Shown here: positions 13,330 through 25,529 of the stretch, piece after piece | How the letters are laid out: each line of letters begins with the position of its first letter | How positions within the stretch are numbered: the stretch's first letter is position 1 | Assembly: GCF_021130785.1 (NCBI RefSeq) | Contig: NC_060214.1 | Coordinates: forward strand, 106,738,001 to 106,802,000 | Direction: 5' to 3' | Length of the DNA: 64,000 nucleotides | Origin: Homalodisca vitripennis | Taxonomy: Eukaryota; Arthropoda; Insecta; Hemiptera; Cicadellidae | Translations under genes and position numbers: made by a program | The notes under the pieces: model-generated | What the model was told of the DNA's origin: nothing | Database searches by the model: none | The model's input: only the letters and a program-made list of their open reading frames with translations

Positions 13330-15510
13330 CAATCGTATATGAATCTTTACTGAACTATTTCGTTTCGTATCAGGTTTGTAGGGGGTGCTCAACGTAGGCC
13401 CCTGCGCTATTTTCGGTATCGAGCAAGGGTTGATTGCTATCACGGGCGGACTCTATTATTTGCCCGCATGATAACAGAGGTATGCAGCTAAAGAATTATA
13501 CTTTCTCCTGAAGCTTCCAGATTTGTCTGTGGCTAGAAATAATTCAGTAAGAGTCTCTGTCGATGAAAAACCTAATGTTTGGAGACTGAATGCGACTCCG
13601 TTCCAGTTATAAGGGGAACGCCTCCATAAACGTAAAGTTAATAAATATAGGTATAAATAAATTTTATTTCTTAAAATTATTGTAACACTTTATTTTAAAA
13701 CATTTATTATATTCCATGTTACTAACATATCGTAGGTTTTGTTTCATATTGGGGTCTAATATAGCTGCAAGTACACTTTTTATTGAAACTCAACAAAACC
13801 AAGAGTTCTGTAAAAACGAAATTTGCACCACTGGTTCGCTCACTTTACTAAAAATTTGACATATTTAAGAAATTTCGAATAATTATTTTTCATTCCTATT
13901 TGTTTTACTTTTATCACACAACTATTATTTCTGATTTTTCATTTACCTCCCGTGGGTGGACTCTTATTTGTAAAATGTTAAGCAGCCCTTTCCAAAAAAA
14001 ACGAAGTTTTTAAATTTTGTAAATTTTCATGGGTTTATGGTATTCTTTTTAATAGCCTGGTATAAAATATAGCATAAGAGCATGCGTAAAACTATTTTAA
14101 TACATAATTATTGTACATTTTGAATAGCAGTTGTCCGAATTTAGGTATATTGTATTAAAAAAATAAATTGTCAAGTTTTTATTGTATAAAAGCGTATAAC
14201 AAAAAATAACTCTTGCAGGACGTTTATAAGTGCCGTACTTATCCAACTTATATCCTGTAATTAAAACCTTTACGTTACTACTCACTGGTACAAATGACCT
14301 TTCCTACAAAGTACAAATAAAAAAATTGTATGTTAATCTTGTATTAAAATATACTACTATTCTTTTTTAGTGAGAAGAAACGTACTACGTAGAAACGTAC
14401 GTACTACTCACATTGTGCTTAAATGTGAGTAGTACGTAGTCACTTACAAAATCATTAATAGAGAAGTATGACACTATAGTAAAGTAACTTCCCAAGATGA
14501 TTAATTTGGGAATAGAGACAACATTGTGATGATAATCAAAAAGTAAAGTTTTGTGCCTTGCAAGGGTTGCTGAATTTGACACCAGATACGCCCTCGTAAG
14601 TGTGTGATATCGTAGCTCTTGGTTCTTTCATTCTAGAGAATGTTGGCCAATTCCTATTATAGTTACAAACCACATGACGTGTTTAGTTCCAATTTTTTTC
14701 CGAACAAATAAATTCTAAAAAATGGTTTGAGAATTACATTTAAAGTGGGAATTTTAGGCAATCGTGCAATCAGGTCAAAATAAAAATGTGAGTTTTTTGT
14801 CGCGTGTACATGAGCTTTAGATATCTTCAGGGAATGCCATTTTTATTCATTAACGAATGCTGAAATTCTATTTTAATTACGTAAAAATACATTTTTTCAA
14901 AAATATTATTTGCGGAAATTGATTTTTGATAGATAAAAACATGTCACTTCCTTCTACAGTTTTCTTTTAGGCCTGATTATATGACGTCCTAAAATTCTGC
15001 TTATAAAACCGTACCTCTCCTCCTAGAAATTTAAAAGAATGTTCTCTATTTTTCCTGTCTCCACTAATGCTTGTGACAAAAATTATCTTTGAAAGTTTCT
15101 AAAATATAAATCTAACCGAAAACCGACTGAGCATTACCTTCATGCCTAAAATGTGTCCAACGTACTTCTCAAGTGCCTTCGATTGTAAAGCTGTGATTCC
15201 TGCAGGTTGTCTATGCATTGCTGCTGCATCATGTTTTAGAAGGAGCTATTTCTGACAACACTACCACAATTTATTATCTTAGTTCTAAGTAGTTTAAATT
15301 ATTTTCAAAACCAAATGAGAGTTATAGTGTAGGATTTAAAATACCTCGATGTTGTCTTTTTATTTAATTCAATTACCAATTTACTCTGCATGTAGTTTAA
15401 TATACTCATTTGAGCAATTGTGGTTCTAAAATCTGGGTAAAAAAATCTATTACCTTAATACAGAATACAATATCGAATTTCAATAATATAAAGTACCAAA
15501 TCGCTTCAAG
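13330..15510. other. AT-rich non-coding stretch
   Basis: No gene recognised. The stretch contains a moderately GC-rich patch at 13380-13640 and the perfect hairpin at 14399-14437. Frames over it are short and AT-driven. Confidence 0.4.
14399..14437. repeat. Perfect 16-bp stem hairpin with 7-base loop
   Basis: ACGTACTACTCACATT (14399-14414), loop GTGCTTA, then its exact reverse complement AATGTGAGTAGTACGT (14422-14437). Nearby 'cgtactacgtagaaacgtac' repeats part of the stem. No T-run follows, so it does not look like a Pol III or bacterial terminator. Confidence 0.85.
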
Positions 15511-15511
15511 C

Positions 15512-15740
15512 AGTGGCGGAGCTAGTGAGGGGGCAAAGGCCCCCTCCAAGATTTTTCATAAATAATTTATTCTTCTCCCTTTTTAATCATAAAAATAAAT
15601 CAAACAACGGTACTAACTAAACTTTAAGTGTCAGTTAATTACTTCCCAAATATTGTTAGTTATTTTTGTTCTATCGAATGCAAAACCACTTGTTGCAGCA
15701 AAGATAACTTACCAAGATGCCCCCACTCCCCCGAAATTCC
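15512..15740. mobile_element. Probable truncated DNA transposon end (CAGTGGCGGAGCTAG)
   Basis: CAGTGGCGGAGCTAG followed by a G-run and 'ggccccctcc' has the look of a DNA-transposon terminus. A C-rich segment at 15717-15737 could belong to the other end, but I find no matching inverted terminus and no target duplication, so the limits are uncertain. Confidence 0.35.
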
Positions 15741-17040
15741 GTACAAGATCATTCCTTGATACCAGTCTACTTCTAGTCTAGTATTTTAACCCTTTCTCAT
15801 ACTTGAATGACTTATTTATCGAACATCCTGCAAGTCTTGTAACTTGAATTCTTTAATCAAGCTGTAAATTTGAAGTAAAAAACACAAAAAGGCAAACCTA
15901 GACATGTTAAATTACGGAATAAATTCTAATATATTTAACATTTGGAATGAAGTATCTACATCGTTGGTTTATTGAGTGAGTTTTATAAAGTCGGTAAGTA
16001 ATATCGACTCTATCGTGAACGATAGTTGTTTATTTCAGAACACAGACCCCTGATAGGTTTGGACCTTATGTATCAATTTTTGAGGAATATCCGGTAAGTT
16101 CTTTGAGGGAACAGTGCCTTATAGCAAGATCACGGTAGCTATCGGAAGCTGCAGGTGCTGCACATAGTCTTCATCTCCTTATCAGTTGATGCAGCCAGGT
16201 ATTTATGGTTATCAGCGAATTCACAATCATTCAATTCTTGTCGTATTTCTACATTTTATTTTATTTTTATTTGATAGGTGATGGCGAAAATTATCAATAT
16301 TTTTGAGATTTAGTTAAATGGTTAATTGTTTATTTCTATTCAGTTTGGAATTTTTTCCGGGAATATTTTCGATTTCAGAAAACTTGATGAACAAACATTG
16401 AAAATACAGATTTATTTTTTATTTATTTACTTATTTTCCCGATTTGTTTGGGCGCACAAGCCTCTGTAGCCTATGTGGGACTAATTTGAATTTTGATTTG
16501 TTTTTATTTAGTTGTGAAAACAGGAATGTTCTCGTTTACAACACAGTTTTGATTACGACAGGTTAACAACAACTGGTTTGCCTAATCTTTTAACTAAACC
16601 GTTTTGTAATAACAGATCTAACGTAATAGCAACAGAGTTAACATTCAAAGACTATTTTCATGAATATTTTTCTTTCCAGAAAAAAAAAACTTTTACTACT
16701 CTTACAAACGCATGACTTTTTTGCATTCTTAACCTTAAAATTTGACCTTCGGATTCAACGCCGACAGAAGACAGCAGAAACAACCTCAAAACGTCGTGTT
16801 TCTGCTGTAAAAAATTGTGATGACAAATGGCCGTAACCATGTTATTTTAAAACGACACAAGGATAGGTATAAAGGACACTATTTAAGATACGTTCCGCTG
16901 GGAAATGGGCAGTTTAGCAGGTCTGTACCATCCTCTTCCATTAAATCATGGGGAGGGGGGGTGTACTTACACATGATTAGGCTTGAAACCCCCTAAGGGC
17001 GACCTACTACAACAGTCATCCTTAGGTAGTAAATAGACCT
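15741..17040. other. Non-coding stretch, nothing recognised
   Basis: AT-rich sequence with no supported coding frame, RNA gene or complete element. Confidence 0.4.
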
Positions 17041-17077
17041 ATCGATCAATCCTTCAACTCCAATATATCAACATTTG

Positions 17078-17170
17078 GTGTGTGCCGCTTCTGGACATCC
17101 ATATGATTCCCCGGATAGACGTTACACAAAAGGTCTGATGTTTTCAGCGCATTTTTACAGACAGATATAG
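17078..17170. repeat. Partial copy of a SINE-like repeat (related to 54900-55430)
   Basis: The phrase 'gtgccgcttctggacatccatatgattcccc' matches 'gtgccgctcctggacattcataaggttcccc' at about 55180-55213, with preceding 'acatttg' shared. The tRNA-like head seen at 55.36 kb is missing here. Confidence 0.5.
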
Positions 17171-17859
17171 GACCAGCCTGGGGTGGATCATTCTGGGGAA
17201 CTTAAGTGAGATTTAATACCGTACTGAAGTTATTAGTGAAAATATACATACACTTGTTATAATATTTTTACTTCGCTGACGTTTGGGAGGGAGTCCAACG
17301 TCCCCCTTCCTTATGAATACGCCACTCCTCACATTCTATATAGTTTGGAAAGGAAATGTGCGACTGGCAAACTTCCTTATTTTGCATCAAAACATAAATT
17401 CGTCTCTAACACACAATCAATAATAGGCGCACAGTGTAAAGTCCATCGAACACGTGCATGTTCTATTGTGGATTCCAATGGGGCAAAATAGAACAAATTT
17501 TTGTTGGTAAATAGAATCGGCCCACCATTTCACTTCTGGCCGTGGCGGTCATGGTGCTGGGAGGGGAGCCTCAATTATAGCCGCCATTGTGATTGGTCGT
17601 GCGGTCTCGTATGATGTCCCCCCCCCCACAACACTCGCACCAGCCTCGATGTGTGCTGACTGGATCCGGAGGCTCTATAAAAAAGGGTCTGTTCCATAAA
17701 TAATTCATATTTTCCATACCTTTTAATTGTGACGAAAGACGGTTAGATTCGGTGCTATTGTAGGAGGTACCCACAAACAGTCTGATATATAAATGGTTCA
17801 GTACCTATTAAAAATTAACAGATCTTCGAAAAAGCATTATTTTGCACTGGTGGTTAAGA

Positions 17860-18140
17860 GTTAGCGAAGCCTATCACTCGAGTAGGTGGAGAAATTCAGT
17901 TCTCTCTGGCTGGCTGTCTGTCTGTCTGTCTGTCTGTCCGTCCGTATGTATGAAGTGTGTGTTTTTATGTCTGTCAGTCCGATAGTTCGCATAATATTTT
18001 GATAAAAAAGTTACCAAAAAAGTGTACTGGAAATTTGTATGAAGCTTAATTTATAGTTAGGCACTATCAAATTTGACGATGGTGCATGCCACTCCATGGG
18101 ATTTTGCTGAGTGTTAATAAACATTCTTACATTGGTCTTG
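17860..18140 (+). repeat. Dispersed repeat copy with (TGTC)n tract
   Basis: The copy starts 'agcgaagcctatcactcgagtagg', followed by a (TGTC)n microsatellite at about 17905-17945. It ends with the core 'gatggtgcatgccactccatgggattttgctgagtgtt'. The opening resembles 10436-10470 and the core resembles 10076, 21970, 29570 and 60660(-). Confidence 0.6.
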
Positions 18141-18291
18141 TTTTAAATCATCATGGCAATGAAAAATCTCAATTTGTAAAAAAATTAAAAAACTGAGTAC
18201 AGTTATAAAACATTCTGTCATGTTGGTGTTGCTTACTTCTAGTCCAAGCAAAGAAAAATTACCTATTTGGGTGTATTTAAAATAAAATGTT

Positions 18292-20642
18292 GTGTAGTGA
18301 AACCTCATTAAGTTGGAACCGCGGCCGATCCGACGTAACGAAAATCCCAGTTAAACAGAGAATCTTTAAAAAATTAAGAACAACGTGTATAAACAATGCA
18401 ATATTGTTTACTGCGGGAAAACACTTCAACATGCATCACGATAAAGCATAATACGGTTTAATTTTTCTGAAAGAATTTTGTAAATTTGAGTTGCGTCAGG
18501 TTTTAACATAGATTACAATAAGACCAATTTGGTGGGTTTTAACGCCTTTTCAGTACCGTGCGCTCACTGATCCTTTTTAACACGAGAAGCGGTTGTTGTC
18601 TCTACTTGTAATAAACCATTAGCTCGCCCAAATTTAGTGCTGCTTCTGCATGGCTTATACTGCAAAATTTTCAGTGTCTTCTTCATCAGTAATCTCCCTG
18701 TTATCGGTATCTTTATCTCAACAAGTCGCAATACATGTAATAGCAGTAAAAGTACCGTACCTACCGTCGTTGTCTGCCTCCAACCAATATTTATTGTTTC
18801 AGTATCATTATTGTCAATGTCTGAGCATCCATAGACGTTTTTGCCAATGGACTAACGGATAGAAGTGACACAGTATTTAAGTAATCAGTACTTTGTAACG
18901 GTTACTGAGAACCAAAAATACTCATGACAGATATTTTTCATCTACTACTCCATAAGGTTACGATACAGATATTTTCACGAACTGATTACTTTACTAGTCC
19001 TGAAGTACTCACCCTAACTGATACAGAATACTAAAATACTTATTTAATGCTGACAAATACAAAATAAATACCGCGATCATAACGTTCCAACTTCAAACTT
19101 GACAATCTAAATCACTTATCAACCCCGGTGTCAGTGCGATATTCTTGAATTAGTTATTAAGTAATAAATATAGTTTTTCAAAGAAAACTAAACAGGTTAT
19201 ATAAAATTGATTTAAAGGTGTTTTATTATGTAAACTATGATTAGATATTTTATGGTTTTAATTCAAATTATGAGTAATACAAAACTGTGTTAATGTACGA
19301 AAAATGCACCAAAGAAATTTAAATTACTCAAAAAGTATAAACTTTTTTATAGCAATAAATTATGTTTATACTTTTGACGTGACAACGTCTTAAATTAGGT
19401 TGCGGCTCGGAGTCACTCATGAAAAAGTGTAACGCCCGGTAACGTTACGATGCCCGTCCAGTGGGTCCGCCGCACGGGATAAAGCAGATAACTATGTTTA
19501 TTCGTGAAAATGTGGAGTGCTTAGATTCGTCATTTACAACAACTACAACAATAAAGGTAAATAATTGTACACTGATATTTCATTATCGTAAACTATGATT
19601 GATTGATTAATTGTTAGATTGACACAAAAGTTGAGAAACTGAGTTTATAGGTTATGTCATACTATTGACAAATGTTGATAGTGTTAAGTAAATTATTAGT
19701 TTAAATCACTCTGCAATCAATCGTAATTCAGTCGATTGAGAAGAAACAGCGCGTATTGCTAGTCAAACATTTAAAATAACAAATTATAACCTCTAACCTG
19801 TCATAACAGTGCGACCAAACAAACGAACTAAACCGACCAATCACCACGCGCGGAGTTAGAATTTAACAGTGTTTAGCAAGAATTTCAAATTCCAATTTTA
19901 GTAAATGTTTTATTCAACTTTACCATTTACAATAACAAATTTTAATTAATTTCAAATTATGTACAATGTTTTAGTAAACAAAATATATTTCTATAGTTAA
20001 AATTTGTGCAATTCTTATTTTCATTCAATTCCTTGTTCCTATTGTGCAATTTAATAATATTCATATCAATAAATATTCTACCGAGAAAAAGACGTTGTCA
20101 CGTAAAATCTTCGCCCGTAAAACCGACTTTACAGGCAACCATAATTTTTTACATAATTGCTTTGTGCTTTTGAATACTATTAATTATTAATTACATCAAA
20201 GCTTTTACAAATACTGTGTTTTCGGTATTTATTTCAAGTCTCCAGTATTTAAAGCTTTACAAATACTGAAATACTGATTTAGAGTATCTAGTATTTAAAA
20301 CGCTACCAGTACTTCGTATCCGGTAGTTGTAATAAGATTTGTACTCAGTATCGCCAAGTAACGTTATCATAAGTATCGTTATCAGAAGTAACGTTATCAG
20401 AAGTAACGGTTACAGGCTCGTATTGTTTTAGCCCATGTCTACTAACGGAACAGGTAGGCTATTCCCCCTCTCCCCCACGTTATCAGCGTCCGGCTGATTC
20501 TCGAGTTCTACGAACAGTTACTGATAAACATCCATCCCACGCTCGGCAGTTTGGACGGACAAAATTTAAAATTTCACTGAACTGATACGGGTTACCCAGC
20601 GATCCGACATAAAGGGGTCCGATTTAACGAGTTTGCACTGTA
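18292..20642 (-). mobile_element. Decayed pogo/Tigger-like DNA transposon
   Basis: The left end 'agtgaaacctcattaagttggaacc' and the right end (reverse complement 'cagtgcaaactcgttaaatcggacc') are imperfect inverted repeats of the pogo/Tigger type. TA is present at the right junction. At about 18700-18560 on the minus strand a damaged frame reads ISHAEAALNLGELMVYYK*RQQPLL, the C-terminal signature of Tigger/jerky transposases (normally ISH-x-EA...). The rest of the transposase is unreadable. A second inverted-repeat element at about 19377-20103 sits inside it. Confidence 0.65.
19377..20103. mobile_element. Nested inverted-repeat element inside the pogo/Tigger remnant
   Basis: ACGTGACAACGTCTT at 19377-19391 is repeated in exact inverted form at 20089-20103. 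Both arms have a TTTT flank on the outer side. The interior includes a more GC-rich block (19395-19480) and no coding frame. The left arm itself contains the short palindrome GACGTGACAACGTC. True termini and target duplication are not resolved. Confidence 0.5.
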
Positions 20643-20863
20643 TTTTAATAAGACCAAAATAACAAACAGGGGTATACACTCAAACATAAGATAGTATCGC
20701 AGTAGTAAATTGCAAATGTATGTATCTCAAACAAACTTTGCATTTGGACATTTTCAGGTACTCCCAGTCCCCTCTTGAAAAAACATTCTCTTAAAATACC
20801 TTTAACGATATTTTTAAACCACTGAAAGGCATGGTAGCTAAATAACTCAGGAAAGGTATTCAA

Positions 20864-21240
20864 TCAATCATATTTTTATTGCTTTCAAACAATGTTACAT
20901 TGTATTTGCAAACGTCAATAAATAAAGCTAAAAATCCTGCAATTTGCTATTCTAAGATTCATTCACTGCTCGCATACAATGCATTAAATTACATTCTCCC
21001 TCTCATTCATACATGGCTTCAGTATCGGTACTGTTACGAAAATTTAGTGGTCCCAGCGGCGTAACATGAACTCATCTACAGAGTAAAACACTTCAGACAC
21101 TAAAAGGTCCTTTAATCGAGCTTTATACAGGGTTGGGTTGTTGACATTTTTTATGCTCTCAGGGAGATTATTAATTAATCTGACACCAGCTTGTGAAGGA
21201 AGTTGTTCAGATGCCAGTGTTCGATTCGCAATGACTTTGT
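20864..21240 (-). mobile_element. LINE 3' fragment (C-terminus of ORF2 plus 3' UTR)
   Basis: Minus-strand translation near 21235-21060 gives RTLASEQLPSQAG and then VRLINNLPESIKN..NNPTLYKARLKDLLV..FYSVDEF. This is the typical end of CR1/Jockey-type ORF2 (W/L-x-NxLP ... LKxxL ... FYSVxEF). The 3' end is an AATAAA-like stretch followed by (ATTG)n at 20864-20880. The element is 5'-truncated, with only about 380 bp left. Confidence 0.7.
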
Positions 21241-21249
21241 AATATCGTC

Positions 21250-24037
21250 CTAGTTATTATAGCATCGCTAAGTTTGCTAAAATAAATAGTTTAATTACTT
21301 TAACGGTGTATTTAAATATTTACATCCATTTATATAATTATCATAGAATCTTGGTGAACGTCATTGTTGTTACACATTCTCTGAACAAAACATCAGCTGA
21401 ATCGTATTTTCAAAACATTTAACTCAAAATTAAAGATCCGTTTAAATTTTAAATCAATTTAGATTGAATTAAAAACTATAGCAGTATCAGGTAGTTATGA
21501 CTCATGTTGTCGTACGCCTTTTTGACACTCATTTGTTTTAAGATGGCGGACGGTTCTAAAGAAATCTTTAGTATGGGTTATGACTTACTCACACGTCTTG
21601 GAGAGGTTCTTCAGACAACCGAATTCTAATTAAGTAAACAGTTTCAATATGGCTGCCGTCCCCATTCATCCGAAATGTTTGCAACACTCTAGGTTATTGT
21701 GCACTATAAATTCAAACTAAATTTTTAGAAACTGTAAGCAAATCCTCACACAATTTTAAATATTTCTTACAGTTCCAATATGGCGGTCGTTCATGATTTT
21801 AAAGGAGCTGTAAATCAAAACTGGAAAGGGTTTACAATTCTCAGATCATTTGAAACCAGCGTCCGTACACAGTTTTGAGAAGTATACAACAAAAACAGTA
21901 GAACTACGTATATGCTGAATGTCAGAGAAAACCAGGAGGATGTTTTTCATACATGCTTCCTCAAGGTCATGGTGGTGCATGTTACTGCATGGGGTTTGGC
22001 CGAGCGTTAGCGAACACTTTTACGTTGCTCTGATGGGTGAGAATCAGAAAATCGATGAATGAATACATTAATACAAACTAAGCACAATCATGTGAGATAG
22101 TAACGCATGTAGCCTAATGAAATGAGCTGTAACTAGAAATGCTGCATGCAACCTCAGTGGCTCAGTGGAACTTATTTCGCGACACGTGGTGTGGCGTACT
22201 TCTACATTGTATAGGCCTTCTTATATACGCCAAAGAACTATACGTTTTTGGAAACTTTATAGCAATCTATAACGAATTGTATTCTTAATATTAATAATTT
22301 TGTGATAATTTTTTTCCGCAATTTCCCTAATTAGTTATAAAATTTGGAATAATAGTATACAGTACAAATGTATACTGTACAATATTTATGTCTAGGTTAT
22401 TCATCATATATATTCTTAGGTAAAATAGTGTTTAGAAATTTTTAATTTTTGTAAACTTTTCATTTGTTTAAAAATATTTAAATTTAAAAATTGCTAAATA
22501 ACTCGGCTTCCAAATTATTGTTAACGTGGCAGCCACTACACAGGGTGTAAATTAAGACCTAATACGCCTGGATATATTCCAAACGATTGAGATATCGATG
22601 TAAAATATTTACCATGCGTATTAAAATACTTATTTGGACTTTTTAGAGGGTAAAATATCCCCCTCCTCCTTTTAAAGGAGGTAAAGGGGGTCTCTTTAAA
22701 ATTTAAAATTGCATCCCCTATCTTGAGACCTGTTATTTTAAATGTCTATTAAATAGAAACACAATAAAAATTACGCCGATTCTAGTAAAAGTTATGGGCA
22801 AATAACCCAACATAACACATGTTTTAAATAAAAATATACTATTGAATTAATTGTATTTTCACTCGTATTGTTTTATTTGTTTTCTTCATGAGTTTTTTTT
22901 TTAAAAAATACACTTAATAGATTTTAAATGAGTGGCTAAACTGCGTCACAGAACTGCATTTGTATTTATTGATTTATTCACACATCTTCACATAGGTTTA
23001 TAGTTTTTAGTATTGCTGAAGACAAACGTGTGAGCTTTTAATATTTCAAATTGAACTAATAATCTAGAGAGAAATAGTTGAAATCTTTTATAGAGCTTAG
23101 TGAGCGTAGTCTCAAAATTCACTGATAAGTAAATATAGTTAATCATTTAAGAATTCAAAGGAAGTTTCAAAGACATTTATGGAATTCTCACTCTTCAGAT
23201 TTGGAGACCATTTATTAGGCTTGGTGTATCATGTTGAACTCTTCCCTAGAATTGCTATTTAACCTATGATCTTATTTTTTGTATTTGTTTCTCATCTAAA
23301 CGGAGAAATCCCAACATGCGCCAAGTTCCCCACTCAGTTTTGAGGTATTTTTGGTTCGTTTATTCCGAAAAACCCTGTCTTTTTGAAATACTCGTTTATT
23401 TTTTGAAATACTTAAAGTACTCAATTTAATAAATCTGTAAGATAGAATATTTGGAATTACATGAAGTTAAACTCTTGCTCGTTAGATATGTTACCAATTT
23501 TACTTTGGAGCAAATAATTTAACCCATGTTAAATATAGTTATATATCAAATTATTGAGGATGTATATAACATATAGCCTATGTATATAACAGATGTTTTT
23601 GATGATTTGTTTGTTGCACAGTAGTTAATTTTGTTATACTTAAATTATAAAGCTTGGATTGTTCTTGTATTTCTTAAATGGAAAAAAATATTAATAAATC
23701 GTACGGGACATTTTTGTAGCAGTTATAAGAAATGTCCCGGTTTTGTTACAAGTCTGATCTCATTTTACATCCACAATCAGTTACAAATTCCTTCCCTATT
23801 GCACATTCCATAAACTATTGGAATTCCGAGCGCCATCACAGTCTAGAGGTATGCAGATAGCCCTGTATTTAGTTGCTATATCTGAATGCTCTCCAGAAGA
23901 GACATGTTTGTAATCTGACAAGATCAGTCGAATTATTTGGTTATCGATCGATCATACTGGCCATCACTGCTGTGCGATATAGGCATTGATCACAAAGTGT
24001 AGGCTAACTGCTGAGCTCAACTTATTTATTTATTTTC
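21250..24037. other. Non-coding stretch with one dispersed repeat
   Basis: Apart from the repeat copy at 21955-22215 and a patch at 22550-22700 that reads like a transposon end ('agggtgtaaattaagacct'), I see no gene. The sequence is AT-rich with short frames. Confidence 0.4.
21955..22215 (+). repeat. Dispersed repeat copy
   Basis: The core 'ggtgcatgttactgcatggggtttggccgagcgttagcgaacacttttacgttgctctga' is shared with 29570-29640 and, inverted, with 60650-60700. The copy ends near 'cgtggtgtggcgtac', which also closes the copy at 29555-30050. There is no coding content. It is probably a non-autonomous element of about 0.5 kb. Confidence 0.65.
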
Positions 24038-24344
24038 AGTGTGCCACCATACGGAGTTAAACAATACGGAGTGGCTATATGCCCGGTCACCGGTCTTGGT
24101 TTCAAAGAACGGGAACGACTATGACGTCATAGACTGTGACGCCAAAGGTTTTGAAGTAGCTCTAGCACTGTGCATTGTTATTAAAATGGCGCGTTGTAGA
24201 AAGTTTAGTTCTTTTGACCAGTTGAAAACTTTTATCGATAATAAAGAAAATACGGATCATATTCAATTAAGAATAAGTGATTCGAGGTTTGCTATATACT
24301 TTAAACTGTACCAATATCCCTTCTATAAGAACCTACAGTCCTGA
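24038..24344 (+). CDS. Possible orphan exon after a splice acceptor (uncertain)
   Basis: A pyrimidine-rich tract ending in TTTTCAG (to about 24038) is a good splice acceptor. It is followed by an open frame of 101 codons (from the ATG at 24039 to the TGA) that is richer in GC than its surroundings. The C-terminal part, FSSFDQLKTFIDNKENTDHIQLRISDSR, faintly recalls the N-terminal domain of ZSWIM3-like proteins (F-x-[ST]-[FY]-x-x-[LF]), but this is a guess from pattern. No donor site or upstream exon is identified. The frame ends 15 bases before the microsatellite tail of the LINE at 24360, so the LINE may have cut a former exon. Confidence 0.25.
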
Positions 24345-25080
24345 TAAAGTCCGATAATAGAAAGAAAGAAAGAAAGAAAATATTTATTTCCCAAAAATAA
24401 AACATAGTTAATACATAATAAACAATAACAGATATGGTATACAATAAAGTCCTTGACCTGCCAGGTGTCGACCAGAAAAAATATGCTTATAAGATTTACA
24501 CTAAGATAATTGAAGCTCACAAAATTAAAATATGAATATTTACATAGACATCAATATAATCTAAAAGTTTAACATTGACTGTTTTCCTAGAATGTACTAC
24601 AATTAAAATAAAAAATAAAAAAAACACGTTTTGGTTAACTAACATACTTAAAATACTCTCCCCCCAGCTCTAAATAATTCATCTTTTTTTTATATTTTGG
24701 AAATATAATATACCTCTAAAGGCAAGCCTGTGCAGAGGTACATCTTCTACATTGACAAAATATTATAAGTCGAGCATAATAATTAAATAAATAATATAGT
24801 AGCTTACTCATTATATAATTAATAGACTACAAATAATGATAGGAAAATATTCTTTTTAGGTGCTGATCATATGTCCCTAATTTTGGCCGTAAAAGTTTAA
24901 ATGTGTCAAGAAAAAAACTAAAAAAGAAGAAAAAAATAGAAAAAAATGACTTTGTCTGTCTGTAGGTTTTCGTGATTTGAGCAGCGTTTTGTGTGGTGTG
25001 AGTGTGTGTCGGTTTATGTGTTGGTATGGGTGCATTCTTTACTTAGATAATATTGTATGTAGGTGTAAGTGTACGAATTG

Positions 25081-25529
25081 TTGTGAATGTTGCTGCAAGG
25101 TCGCCACTCAGACTGAAGCATCCATCCTCGCCACTTGCTCCATCATGCGGCTCTGAGCGGAGACACTCCGCCCGTCAAAGCTCATCCATGCATGGAAGGC
25201 AGTAATGCGAGGCGCCCCAGCCACAAGTCACGCCTTAGCCCACTACATTGAATAGGTAGTCTATACTGTCTTGTTTGAACAACCAGCTTCTTAGACTGCG
25301 TAAAAATAACTTTAAACTTGGTAAAGCTTTTATATTTCCAGGAATAACGTTATATATACGAGGAGCTATAAAAATTAAATGTTTTTCTAAAATAATCTAT
25401 ATAGGGTTTCGGGACACAAAAATTCCTTCTATTTCGCAATGCTATACTATGTAAAACCTCTTCTCTTGCGGCATATTTTATCACAATTTATGTGGAAAAA
25501 TTTCAAAACTTTAAAAACATAAATATATC
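25081..25529. repeat. Tandem duplication, copy 1 (~449 bp)
   Basis: The copy begins 'ttgtgaatgttgctgcaagg' and ends 'acataaatatatc', and repeats at once as copy 2 (25530-25973). It covers the end of the LINE reading frame and a GC-rich segment (25090-25240). Copy 1 and copy 2 differ mainly by one- to three-base indels. Confidence 0.92.

Noticed and set aside
17905..17945. (TGTC)n tract as a CRISPR-like or regulatory array
   Set aside because: It is a simple 4-bp microsatellite within a dispersed repeat; there are no spacers.
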